Below are positions 53,355 to 61,666 of a stretch of DNA of 64,000 nt, one piece after another (position 1 is the first letter of the stretch; each line of letters starts with the position of its first letter). The DNA is from Herbaspirillum sp. SJZ106. Its GTDB lineage: Bacteria; Pseudomonadota; Gammaproteobacteria; Burkholderiales; Burkholderiaceae_D. The notes beneath the pieces are model-generated. The model made no database searches and was not told the DNA's origin. It was given only the letters and a program-made list of their open reading frames with translations. The stretch covers positions 129,013 to 193,012 of the forward strand of contig NZ_VFNI01000004.1 in NCBI RefSeq assembly GCF_006715495.1, written 5' to 3'. The position numbers and the translations under genes are program-made.

Positions 53355-55304
53355 TTATCGATTGCGCATGGCAGTCAATTCGGTTGCCATTTTTGCAATG
53401 ACGGCCTCCCAGTTGCCTTCTTCCGGCTGGCGGAAGAGCCGGGTGTTCGGGTACCACACGCAGTCGTCGCGGTCGAGCAGCCAGCGCCAGTCAGGCGTAT
53501 GCGGCAGCATTACCCAAGTGGGGCCGCCGAGTGCGCCGGCCAGGTGCGCGACCGAGGTGTCGACGCTGATGACGACGTCGAGATTGGCGATGGCGGCCGC
53601 CGTATCGGCAAAATCCGTGCAATCGTCGCCCAGGTTGAACACAGGGAGGCCGGGTTGCAGATTGTTCAGATCCGCCGTGGGTTTGCCTTTTTGCAACGAA
53701 AAATAGTCGATGCCCGGAAGATTGAACAGGGGCAGCAGCTTGGTCAACGGGATGGAGCGGCGGCGATCGTTGCCGTGCTCCGGGTTGCCGCCCCAGACAA
53801 AACCGACGCGCAGATTGCCCGGTTTGGACAGTCTTTCGATCTTGTCTTTCCAGATGGCCTTGCTGCTCTCTTCGGCCGACAAATAGGAGGGCAGGACGGG
53901 GATGTCGTCGATGGTATCGGTGCCTAATGCGTGAGGCAGGCTCATCAGCATGTAGGCGTAATCGCAGCGGGGTATCGGGTCGCTCTCGCGCACCAGCATG
54001 ATGTCCGGCGAATAACTCTGGAACAAGCGATACAGGGGATTCTTGACGTGTACGGCAACCTCTGCCCCCAGTTCCTGGACCAGCTTGGCATAGCGCAGGA
54101 ACTGGATACTGTCGCCAAAGCCTTGTTCGTGCATCAAGAAGATGCGCTTGCCCTTGAGCGAGGAGACGCCATCCCATTTGGGGATGATCTTGAACAGCTT
54201 GTGCACCACGCGATAGACATCGGCCCGTTCGCGCGTGACCAGGCGGCTTTCGTGGTTTGCCCAGCCTTCTTTCAGGTTGCCTTGCAAGAGCTGGCTGAGT
54301 GCCAGGTTGTGCATGGCGGTCGAGTAATTCGGCTTGAGTTCCAGTGCCTTCCTGAAGTACGGGATGGCTTCTTCGCGGCGTCCATGGTCATGCATGATGG
54401 CGCCGATGTTGTTGTAAGTCAGGGCATGGCGCGGATCGAGTTCGAGCGCTTTGTTGAACAGGGCCAGTGCCTCCTCGACGCGATCTTGTGTATTTGCGAG
54501 GCTGACGGCTAATTTGGCATAACTGTTGGCATCGTTGGGCAGCAGTTCGATGACGCGCCGGTAATGCTCATGCGCCTTGTCGACCTCATCGAGCTTCAGA
54601 TAGGCATCTGCGATCTTGTAATGCGCGTAGCTGTCCGTTGGGTCCAGCAGCAAGGAGGTCTTGTGCGACTCGACAGCCTCCTTGTACATGTTCATGGCAT
54701 AGAAGGCTTCGCCCAGTGCGGTATGTGCGGGGGCGAAACTGATCTGCAGTTCGAGCGACTTCATGATCGTCGATACTGCTTCGTTCAAGCGTTTGGCGTC
54801 AATCAGCGCCCGTCCCAAGTGGCTCAGGGGCCCCGGCGCGCTGGGTTCGCGCGCTACTGCATCTTCAAAATAGGCAATTGTCGCTTCGGGGTCGTTCTTT
54901 TCATGCAGGGCATTGGCCAGGCCGATGCGGGCATCGCGATTGTCAGGGTCGCAGGCGATGGCGCGTTCGAAAAGCTCGATCGCCTCATCGACGCGCTCCT
55001 GTTTGAGGACGCAATTTGCCAGGCTGGTGGCATATTCCGCGTTGCTTGGATCTCCCTCCATGGCCTTTCTCAGCCATTTTTCTCCCAGCGCGTAATCGTA
55101 TTCTTGTATGGCAATCAATCCGCGGGCATTGTGGGCGAAGATCAGATTGGGCGCGCGCTTGAGCACTGCATCGCATTTTTGCCGGGCTTCGCCAGGCTTG
55201 CGCGCTTCCAGCAGGTCAAGGCTGGCGCGAACGTCAAGCAGGTCTTGCAACTGATATTTCGATGGTGGTGGGGAGGCTTTTGAGTGGCCCTTGCGCGTAG
55301 ACAT
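53355..55304 (-). CDS. TPR-repeat protein with glycosyltransferase-like domain
   Basis: A 649-residue protein. Residues about 35-390 are tandem TPR helices (for example AIACDPDNRDARIGLANALH, LLDPTDSYAHYKIADAYLKL, LELDPRHALTYNNIGAIMHD). The rest is a GT-B-like domain similar to heptosyltransferase-type enzymes: FLMHEQGFGDSIQFLRYAKL, GFVWGGNPEHGNDRRRSIPL and VISVDTSVAHLAGALGGPTW. It lies next to fliC in the same direction. TPR-glycosyltransferases near flagellin genes often modify flagellin, so that role is likely but unproven. The ATG at 55304 follows AAGGAA. Confidence 0.82.
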   Translation of the reverse strand: MSTRKGHSKASPPPSKYQLQDLLDVRASLDLLEARKPGEARQKCDAVLKRAPNLIFAHNARGLIAIQEYDYALGEKWLRKAMEGDPSNAEYATSLANCVLKQERVDEAIELFERAIACDPDNRDARIGLANALHEKNDPEATIAYFEDAVAREPSAPGPLSHLGRALIDAKRLNEAVSTIMKSLELQISFAPAHTALGEAFYAMNMYKEAVESHKTSLLLDPTDSYAHYKIADAYLKLDEVDKAHEHYRRVIELLPNDANSYAKLAVSLANTQDRVEEALALFNKALELDPRHALTYNNIGAIMHDHGRREEAIPYFRKALELKPNYSTAMHNLALSQLLQGNLKEGWANHESRLVTRERADVYRVVHKLFKIIPKWDGVSSLKGKRIFLMHEQGFGDSIQFLRYAKLVQELGAEVAVHVKNPLYRLFQSYSPDIMLVRESDPIPRCDYAYMLMSLPHALGTDTIDDIPVLPSYLSAEESSKAIWKDKIERLSKPGNLRVGFVWGGNPEHGNDRRRSIPLTKLLPLFNLPGIDYFSLQKGKPTADLNNLQPGLPVFNLGDDCTDFADTAAAIANLDVVISVDTSVAHLAGALGGPTWVMLPHTPDWRWLLDRDDCVWYPNTRLFRQPEEGNWEAVIAKMATELTAMRNR

Positions 55305-55441
55305 CAAATTTCCTTGCTAGATGGATCAGTACCGTTCGCGAAGACGAAGGCGGAATGCGACAGCTAGGCATGATATGTGGCTACGCAGCTGGATGAAAGT
55401 GCGAACAGAAAGCGAAACAGGGCGTTTTTGCTCAGACTCAA

Positions 55442-55481
55442 GCTTCGTTTTGCCTGGCCGGCGTGGCAGGCAAAACGAAGC
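55442..55481 (-). terminator. Long perfect hairpin after lexA
   Basis: GCTTCGTTTTGCCTG and CAGGCAAAACGAAGC form a perfect 15-bp stem around a ten-base loop, 35 bp after the lexA stop. No clear T-run follows, so its role as terminator is not certain. Confidence 0.55.
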
Positions 55482-55515
55482 GATAGCGATGGGCGGGGTG
55501 GCGGGAATGAATGGC

Positions 55516-56172
55516 TTACCAGCTGCGCAGCAATCCTACGGCGAGCCCTTCAAGCGCGAAGTCTTCATCGTTCTGGTCGATGAGGATGGGGGCGAAGTCG
55601 GGATTCTCGGGCAGCAAGGTAATGGTGTTGCCGGATTTCTGGTAGCGCTTGACGGTGACGTCGTCGGCCAGGCGGGCAACGACGATTTGGCCGTTGCGCG
55701 CCTGGTCGGCCTTCTTGACTGCGAGCAGGTCGCCGTCGAGGATGCCGGCATCGCGCATGGACATGCCGCGCACCTTCAACAGGTAGTCGGGTTTGCCTGA
55801 AAACAGGGCGGGATCTACCTGGTAGGTTTTTTCCACATGCTCTTGCGCGAGGATGGGCGAACCGGCTGCGACGCGACCCACCAGCGGCAGGCTCAATTGC
55901 ATCAGGGCCGGATGGGGCAGCGCCATCTGGCGGTTGCCTGGCAGGCCGGCTGCGACCCCGGACTCCCGCAGCCGGATGCCGCGGGAGGTGCCGGGGGAGA
56001 TTTCAATGGCGCCCTTGCGGGCCAGGGCCTGCAGGTGTTCTTCGGCCGCATTGGCGGAGCGAAAGCCCAGTTCCGAGGCAATCTCGGCGCGCGTGGGGGG
56101 GAAGCCGGTGTTTTCGATGGCGTTCTTGATCAGGTTGAGGATCTGTTCCTGGCGCGCGGTGAGCTTGAGCAT
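55516..56172 (-). CDS. lexA: SOS repressor LexA
   Basis: A 218-residue repressor of the SOS response. N-terminal winged helix ([40 protein letters not shown]), cleavage site Ala103-Gly104 in VAAGSP, and the Ser138 (GMSMRDAG) / Lys175 (VTVKRY) catalytic dyad. RecA filaments trigger self-cleavage. Two LexA boxes precede the gene, so it represses itself. It is divergent from rpsF. Confidence 0.97.
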   Translation of the reverse strand: MLKLTARQEQILNLIKNAIENTGFPPTRAEIASELGFRSANAAEEHLQALARKGAIEISPGTSRGIRLRESGVAAGLPGNRQMALPHPALMQLSLPLVGRVAAGSPILAQEHVEKTYQVDPALFSGKPDYLLKVRGMSMRDAGILDGDLLAVKKADQARNGQIVVARLADDVTVKRYQKSGNTITLLPENPDFAPILIDQNDEDFALEGLAVGLLRSW

Positions 56173-56198
56173 GTGGAGTGCCTTTCCGGGGAGGAAGG

Positions 56199-56214
56199 CT
56201 GTTTGTATGAACAG
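56199..56214 (-). promoter_or_regulatory. LexA box 1 (proximal)
   Basis: CTGT-N8-ACAG, a perfect SOS-box frame, 27 bp upstream of lexA. Confidence 0.85.
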
Positions 56215-56215
56215 T

Positions 56216-56231
56216 CTGTATTTTTATACAG
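56216..56231 (-). promoter_or_regulatory. LexA box 2 (distal)
   Basis: CTGTATTTTTATACAG, a perfect SOS box with A/T-rich centre, only one base from box 1. Confidence 0.92.
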
Positions 56232-56363
56232 TTACCATCTTTGTGTCAACGGCAACATGGGACAATGCGGCCGATATCGCTTCGCATGCGCATATATATA
56301 GAAGGAAGGCGGGGCGGCGGAGCCGGGTTGTCGCCGCCAGGCCTCGCCCAATCCTTGTCTGGA

Positions 56364-56392
56364 TTGCTGTTTGGCCGGATATCTTGTATGAT
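56364..56392 (+). promoter_or_regulatory. Candidate promoter of rpsF-priB-rpsR-rplI
   Basis: TTGCTG (56364-56369), 17 bp, TATGAT (56387-56392), about 75 bp before rpsF. The -10 is good (5/6), the -35 modest. Confidence 0.5.
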
Positions 56393-56466
56393 TGCCGACT
56401 TTCCTCTTCCCACACTCGTCTTGACGCCGGGGTGGGCGTTTTGTCAATAGTCCAAAAGGAGTCTAC

Positions 56467-56832
56467 ATGCGTCATTATGAAATCGTATTTATCGTCCACC
56501 CGGACCAAAGCGAGCAAGTGCCTGCGATGATCGAGCGTTACAAGGGCATCGTCACCACCCGCGGCGGCAAGGTGCACCGTGTCGAAGATTGGGGCCGTCG
56601 TCAACTGGCCTACCAGATCCAGAAGCTGGCCAAGGCACACTACGTCTGCCTGAACATCGAAGTCGACAGCGAAACGCTGGCCGAAATCGAAACCGGCTTC
56701 AAGTTCAACGATGCCGTCCTGCGCCACCTGACCGTCAAGATGAAGAAGGCCGAAACCGGTCCTTCCCCGATCCTGAAGGCAGTGCAAAAGGAAGACGCAG
56801 CCAAGAGCCGCACCGAAGCACCCGCAGCCTGA
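56467..56832 (+). CDS. rpsF: Ribosomal protein bS6
   Basis: A 121-residue small-subunit protein that pairs with bS18 on the platform. [20 protein letters not shown] and [20 protein letters not shown] identify it. The C-terminal tail is longer than the core and Lys/Ala-rich. AAAAGGAGT precedes the ATG. First gene of the rpsF-priB-rpsR-rplI operon. Confidence 0.98.
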   Translation: MRHYEIVFIVHPDQSEQVPAMIERYKGIVTTRGGKVHRVEDWGRRQLAYQIQKLAKAHYVCLNIEVDSETLAEIETGFKFNDAVLRHLTVKMKKAETGPSPILKAVQKEDAAKSRTEAPAA

Positions 56833-56856
56833 TTGCGCAGCGATTCATAGCGGAGA

Positions 56857-57150
56857 GTGAACCAGCTTCAAGTCATCGCCAGCCTGGCCGAACGTGATGT
56901 GTTGCGTTATACGCCGGCCGGCATCCCGATTGTGACTGCCAGGTTGCAGCACCAGTCGGAGCAGATGGAAGCGGGGATCAAGCGCTTGGTGGAGTTCGAC
57001 ATCGCGGCCATGGCCGCCGGGGAAATCTCCGGTCGACTCAACAAGGCAGCGCTGGGAGCCATGTTCCAATTCACCGGCTTTCTGGCCCGCAGGAATCGCA
57101 ACAGCAAGAGCGTCGTGTTTCACATCGTTGATTTTGATCCCGTCGGTTAA
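56857..57150 (+). CDS. priB: Primosomal replication protein PriB
   Basis: A 97-residue OB-fold, single-strand-binding-like protein for restart of stalled forks with PriA and DnaT. The N-terminus NQLQVIASLAERDVLRYTPA and GIPIVTARLQHQSEQMEAG are family blocks. The GTG at 56857 has GGAG just before it, with unusually short spacing. Its place between rpsF and rpsR is the normal one. Confidence 0.93.
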   Translation: MNQLQVIASLAERDVLRYTPAGIPIVTARLQHQSEQMEAGIKRLVEFDIAAMAAGEISGRLNKAALGAMFQFTGFLARRNRNSKSVVFHIVDFDPVG

Positions 57151-57192
57151 TCCGACACAGACATTACCCAATTTAGATACAGGAGCCAAACC

Positions 57193-57477
57193 ATGGCATT
57201 CGGTAAAAAGTTCGATAAAAGCAAACTGAAAAACAAGCGCCAACAGCAAAACCCGCTGTTCAAGCGCAAGAAATTCTGCCGTTTCACCGCCGCTGGCGTT
57301 GAACAGGTCGATTACAAGGACGTGGACACCCTGAAGGACTTCGTTCAGGAAAACGGCAAGATCATGCCGGCACGCCTGACCGGCACCAAGGCCCACTACC
57401 AGCGTCAGGTGGATACCGCGATCAAGCGTGCCCGCTACCTGGCCCTGCTGCCGTACACCGATCTGCACAACGCGTAA
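57193..57477 (+). CDS. rpsR: Ribosomal protein bS18
   Basis: A 94-residue small-subunit protein, longer than in E. coli (75) by a Lys-rich N-terminus ([19 protein letters not shown]). The core [20 protein letters not shown] and [20 protein letters not shown] is standard. CAGGAGCC precedes the ATG. Confidence 0.98.
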   Translation: MAFGKKFDKSKLKNKRQQQNPLFKRKKFCRFTAAGVEQVDYKDVDTLKDFVQENGKIMPARLTGTKAHYQRQVDTAIKRARYLALLPYTDLHNA

Positions 57478-57503
57478 TCGCCGCCGAGAAATAGGAGAAA
57501 AAC

Positions 57504-57956
57504 ATGCAAGTCATTCTGTTGGAAAAAATCGTTAATCTCGGTGGTCTGGGCGATGTCGTGCGCGTCAAGGACGGTTTCGCGCGCAACTTCCTGATCCCGC
57601 AACGCAAGGCCCGCCGCGCTACCGATGCAGCCATCGCTGAATTCGAAGCCAAGCGCGCCGACCTGGAAAAGGCCGCCGCTGAAAAGCTGGCAGCAGCCCA
57701 AGCCCAAGGTGAAAAGCTCAACGGCGCCACCATCGAAATCTCGCAAAAGGCGGGCGTCGATGGCCGTCTGTTCGGTTCGGTCACCAACTTCGACATCGCC
57801 GAAGCGCTGGGCAAGCAAGGCTTCGCCGTCGAAAAGGCGCAGGTTCGCCTGCCTAACGGTCCGTTGAAGATCGTTGGCGAGCACCCGGTTGCAGTTGCCC
57901 TGCACACCGACGTGGTGGTCGATGTGACCATCAACGTGAAGGGCGAGCAAGCGTAA
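57504..57956 (+). CDS. rplI: Ribosomal protein bL9
   Basis: A 150-residue large-subunit protein with the typical N-domain [20 protein letters not shown] and [16 protein letters not shown], a long connecting helix and a C-domain. Last gene of its operon; a terminator follows 30 bp later. Confidence 0.98.
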   Translation: MQVILLEKIVNLGGLGDVVRVKDGFARNFLIPQRKARRATDAAIAEFEAKRADLEKAAAEKLAAAQAQGEKLNGATIEISQKAGVDGRLFGSVTNFDIAEALGKQGFAVEKAQVRLPNGPLKIVGEHPVAVALHTDVVVDVTINVKGEQA

Positions 57957-57988
57957 GCATTGCATTCGCTGCAATTCAATTTGCAATA

Positions 57989-58017
57989 AGAAAGCCGGGT
58001 TCGCCTGGCTTTTTTAT
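57989..58017 (+). terminator. Intrinsic terminator of the rpsF operon
   Basis: AAGCCGGG, TTCG loop, CCTGGCTT (one G-U) and a T-run. Confidence 0.88.
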
Positions 58018-58160
58018 TGCCGCCCGGCATCAGGGCGCAAGCGTTGCCGGCCTTATCCCGAGGCCGGAGCGGTCCAGCCCGGGAAACGGAAATGACCGCG
58101 CAAGATATGGGCTGCGATTTGCCTCCAGCCTGAAACGGCCAACTCCCATAGCAGGTTATA

Positions 58161-59615
58161 ATGCGCGCCATGAAAGAATCATCCCGCGCCAAGAAAGACT
58201 CCTTTCCATCATTCCGCGGCCCCAGAGATTCCTCTGATCCCGAGGTCGATTCGCTACGCGTGCCGCCGCATTCGATCGAGTCCGAACAATCGGTGCTCGG
58301 CGGTTTGCTGCTGGACAACGCGGCGTGGGACCGTATCGCCGATTTCGTCAGCGCTGACGATTTCTATCGTTACGACCACCGCATCATCTTCGAACATATC
58401 GTCAAGCTGATCAACAGCACCAAGCCGGCTGACGTCATTACCGTCTACGAAGCCTTGTCGACCAGCGGCAAGGCAGAAGAAGTGGGCGGCCTGGTCTACC
58501 TCAATGCGCTGGCGCAGAACACGCCGTCGGCAGCCAATATCCGCCGCTACGCCGAGATCGTGCGCGACCGCGGCATCCTGCGCAAACTCATCACGGTGGC
58601 CGACGAGATTTCCGGCAATGCCTTCAATCCGCAGGGCAAGGACGTCAAGCAGATGCTGGACGAGGCCGAATCCAAGATTTTCGCCATCGCTGAAGAAGGT
58701 TCGCGCGGCTCGCAGGGTTTCATGGAAATCCAGCCCTTGCTGACGCAAGTGGTCGAGCGCATCGATGAACTGTACAACCGCGACAATTCCAGCGACATCA
58801 CCGGGGTGCCGACCGGCTTCATCGACCTCGACAAGATGACCTCCGGCCTGCAGCCGGGCGACCTGATCATCGTCGCGGGACGTCCTTCGATGGGCAAGAC
58901 GGCATTTTCTATCAACATCGGCGAAAACGTTGCCATCGACAGCGGCCTGCCGGTGGCGGTGTTCTCGATGGAAATGGGCGGCGCCCAGCTGGCCATGCGT
59001 ATGCTGGGCTCGGTCGGCCGCCTGGACCAGCACCGCCTGCGTACCGGCCGCCTGCTGGACGAGGACTGGCCCCGCCTGACGCACGCCATCCAGAAGATGA
59101 ACGATGCCCAGTTCTACATCGACGAAACGCCGGCCCTGAGCCCGATCGAATTGCGCGCGCGTTCGCGCCGCCTGGCGCGCCAGTGCGGCAAGCTGGGCCT
59201 GATCATCATCGACTACCTGCAACTGATGTCCGGCAATGGCGGCAGCTCCTCGGAGAACCGCGCATCGGAAATCTCGGAAATCTCGCGTAGCCTGAAGGGC
59301 CTGGCCAAGGAACTCAATTGCCCGGTGATCGCGCTGTCGCAGTTGAACCGTTCGCTGGAGCAACGCCCCAACAAGCGCCCCGTGATGTCCGACTTGCGCG
59401 AATCCGGCGCCATCGAGCAGGATGCCGACGTGATTTTGTTCATTTACCGGGATGAGGTTTACAATCCGGACTCGCCCGACAAGGGGACGGCGGAAATCAT
59501 CATCGGCAAGCAGCGTAACGGGCCCATCGGCAGTATCCGCCTGTCATTCCTGGGCATGTATACCAAGTACGACAATTACATCGGTAATCTGGCCCAGCCT
59601 TACGGCGGCGATTGA
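58161..59615 (+). CDS. dnaB: Replicative DNA helicase DnaB
   Basis: A 484-residue hexameric 5'-3' helicase. The N-terminal primase-binding domain has PPHSIESEQSVLGGLLLDNA. The RecA-like motor carries Walker A GRPSMGKTAF (from about residue 240), Walker B LGLIIIDYLQLM and the arginine finger region LKGLAKELNCPVIALSQLNR. The ATG at 58161 has CAGG five bases upstream; an ATG at 58170 is possible. A TATAAT overlaps the first ATG. Confidence 0.97.
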   Translation: MRAMKESSRAKKDSFPSFRGPRDSSDPEVDSLRVPPHSIESEQSVLGGLLLDNAAWDRIADFVSADDFYRYDHRIIFEHIVKLINSTKPADVITVYEALSTSGKAEEVGGLVYLNALAQNTPSAANIRRYAEIVRDRGILRKLITVADEISGNAFNPQGKDVKQMLDEAESKIFAIAEEGSRGSQGFMEIQPLLTQVVERIDELYNRDNSSDITGVPTGFIDLDKMTSGLQPGDLIIVAGRPSMGKTAFSINIGENVAIDSGLPVAVFSMEMGGAQLAMRMLGSVGRLDQHRLRTGRLLDEDWPRLTHAIQKMNDAQFYIDETPALSPIELRARSRRLARQCGKLGLIIIDYLQLMSGNGGSSSENRASEISEISRSLKGLAKELNCPVIALSQLNRSLEQRPNKRPVMSDLRESGAIEQDADVILFIYRDEVYNPDSPDKGTAEIIIGKQRNGPIGSIRLSFLGMYTKYDNYIGNLAQPYGGD

Positions 59616-59661
59616 TGGACCATTTTTCGGCCGCGCGCAATGTCTGTGGCCATGAGGGAAC

Positions 59662-59687
59662 CACGAGCGGCTTTTTTGCCGCTCGTG
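59662..59687 (+). terminator. Hairpin after dnaB
   Basis: CACGAGCGGC and GCCGCTCGTG form a perfect 10-bp stem closing a TTTTTT loop, about 46 bp after dnaB. It has no T-run after the stem, so it is at most an atypical terminator. Confidence 0.5.
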
Positions 59688-59831
59688 TCGTGTAAGTAAG
59701 GCGCGGAGCCGGTCGGTTCGGCGCGCAAGACGGGCAGGGCGGTTTTTCGCAAGCAATGGGAGCGGAGTCCCGTATCGCCGGTCCGAAACAGCGCTTCATG
59801 CAAGCGCGAATCATTGACGAGAGAGTGAAAC

Positions 59832-60458
59832 ATGTTTGGACGATTGATGCCGACTGAAGGCAAATTCTTTGACCTTTTCAATCAGCATGCCGAATTGGGG
59901 GTCAAGGGGGCAAAGGAAATGGTCGCGCTGATGACCAATTTCGATGACCTCGAAATTCGCGTGCACGCGATTGAAACCGTCGAGAAGCAAGCCGACAAGG
60001 TGACCCACACCACCATCGACCTGCTGCACAAAACCTTCATCACCCCGCTCGACCGCGACGACATCCACCAACTGATCACCCGCATGGACGACATCCTCGA
60101 CCTGCTCGAGGATGCGGCCCAGACTATCTCCCTGTACGACATCAAGTCCATCACGCCCGAAGCCAAGCGCCTGGCGGAGCTGTGCCTGGCCTGTGCGGAG
60201 AAGGTGCAGGCCGCCGTGGCCCTGCTGCACAACATGGACAATTCGCGCCAGATCCTGGCGATCTGCCAGGAAATCGACCGTCTCGAATCCGATGCCGACC
60301 ATGTGATGCGCGCGGCCATGTCCAAGCTGTTCCGTGACGAGCCCGACGTGCGCACGCTGATCAAGCTCAAGGCCATCTACGAGATCCTGGAAACCGTCAC
60401 CGACCGCTGCGAAGACGTGGCCAACATCATTGAAGGCATCATCGTCGAAAACGCCTGA
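59832..60458 (+). CDS. DUF47 / PhoU-like Pit accessory protein
   Basis: A 208-residue helical protein of the DUF47 (YkaA) family, related in fold to PhoU and typically paired with Pit. MFGRLMPTEGKFFDLFNQHA and the acidic helices VHAIETVEKQADKVTHTTID and LITRMDDILDLLEDAAQTIS give E-x3-D type metal-binding patterns. It lies 88 bp before pit in the same direction and may control its activity. Confidence 0.93.
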   Translation: MFGRLMPTEGKFFDLFNQHAELGVKGAKEMVALMTNFDDLEIRVHAIETVEKQADKVTHTTIDLLHKTFITPLDRDDIHQLITRMDDILDLLEDAAQTISLYDIKSITPEAKRLAELCLACAEKVQAAVALLHNMDNSRQILAICQEIDRLESDADHVMRAAMSKLFRDEPDVRTLIKLKAIYEILETVTDRCEDVANIIEGIIVENA

Positions 60459-60546
60459 CGCCAAGTTGCCCGGCAGTTGCGGCAACCGCCGCCTGCCAGT
60501 GTGACCTGGCCACGGCTGCGGGTCGGCCTCAAATAACGGTTTATCC

Positions 60547-61560
60547 ATGCATACAGTTCAAATCAGCTTACATATCCTCGCATTCCTGATCGTCTTGGCC
60601 TTGCTGTTCGATTTCATGAACGGTTTCCACGATGCGGCCAATGCCATCGCCACCGTGGTGTCCACCGGTGTGCTGCGTCCGCAGACGGCGGTGGCCATGG
60701 CGGCGTTCTTCAACCTGGCCGCCGTCTTCGTGTTCCACCAGCTGCATGTGGCGGCCTCGGTGGGCAAGGGCACGATCGAGCCGGCCGTGGTCGACCATTA
60801 CGTGGTCTTCGGCGCGCTGATCGGCGCCATTTTCTGGAACCTGGTCACGTGGTACTACGGCATCCCATCGTCGTCCTCGCATGCGCTGATCGGCGGCCTG
60901 GTCGGTTCGGCCGTGGCCAAGGCCGGCACCGGCGCGCTGATCTCCTCGGGCCTGCTCAAGACGATCCTGTTCATCGTGCTCTCGCCTTTGCTGGGCTTGC
61001 TGTTCGGTTCGATCATGATGCTCATGGTGTCATGGATCTTCTTCCGCTCCACGCCGCGCAAGATCGATGGCTGGTTCCGCCGCCTGCAGCTGTTGTCGGC
61101 CTCGATGTACAGCCTGGGCCACGGCGGCAATGATGCGCAAAAGACCATCGGCATCATCTGGATGCTGCTCATCGCGGCAGGCTATTCCAGCGCCGGCGCC
61201 GAAGCGCCGCCGATGTGGGTGATCATTTCCTGCTATTGCGCGATCAGCCTGGGCACGCTGTTCGGCGGCTGGCGCATCGTCAAGACCATGGGGCAGAAGA
61301 TCACCAAGCTGAAGCCGGTGGGCGGCTTCTGCGCTGAAACCGGCGGCGCGATCACGCTGTTCATCGCCACCGCGCTTGGCATTCCCGTTTCGACCACCCA
61401 TACCATTACCGGCGCCATCGTCGGCGTCGGCGCTTCGCAGAAGATGTCGGCGGTGCGCTGGGGCGTGGCCGGCAATATCGTCTGGGCATGGATTTTCACG
61501 ATCCCCGCCTCGGCGTTCGTCGCCGCGATCGCATGGTGGGTCGGCGTGCGCATCCTCTGA
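60547..61560 (+). CDS. pit: Low-affinity inorganic phosphate transporter
   Basis: A 337-residue inner-membrane carrier that moves metal-phosphate with protons. The PHO4 motif FDFMNGFHDAANAIATVVST lies at about residues 19-38 and the repeated C-terminal motif GGAITLFIATALGIPVSTTH near 270. About ten membrane segments are visible. It acts with the DUF47 protein just upstream and ends in a strong terminator. Confidence 0.96.
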   Translation: MHTVQISLHILAFLIVLALLFDFMNGFHDAANAIATVVSTGVLRPQTAVAMAAFFNLAAVFVFHQLHVAASVGKGTIEPAVVDHYVVFGALIGAIFWNLVTWYYGIPSSSSHALIGGLVGSAVAKAGTGALISSGLLKTILFIVLSPLLGLLFGSIMMLMVSWIFFRSTPRKIDGWFRRLQLLSASMYSLGHGGNDAQKTIGIIWMLLIAAGYSSAGAEAPPMWVIISCYCAISLGTLFGGWRIVKTMGQKITKLKPVGGFCAETGGAITLFIATALGIPVSTTHTITGAIVGVGASQKMSAVRWGVAGNIVWAWIFTIPASAFVAAIAWWVGVRIL

Positions 61561-61592
61561 TTCCGCACATGTCTTGATTCCGGCGATCTCAA

Positions 61593-61621
61593 CAAAAAAA
61601 CCACCTTGCGGTGGTTTTTTT
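61593..61621. terminator. Bidirectional intrinsic terminator between pit and phoH
   Basis: AAAAAAACCACC, TTGC loop, GGTGGTTTTTTT: A-run, stem and T-run serving both convergent genes. Confidence 0.9.
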
Positions 61622-61634
61622 GTTGGAGCCGATC

Positions 61635-61666
61635 GCGCTTACATCACAGCGCGCTTACATCACAGC
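61635..61666. repeat. Perfect 16-bp tandem duplication across the phoH stop
   Basis: GCGCTTACATCACAGC occurs twice without a gap. The second copy includes the phoH stop codon (TGA on the minus strand); the first lies just downstream. Confidence 0.9.
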
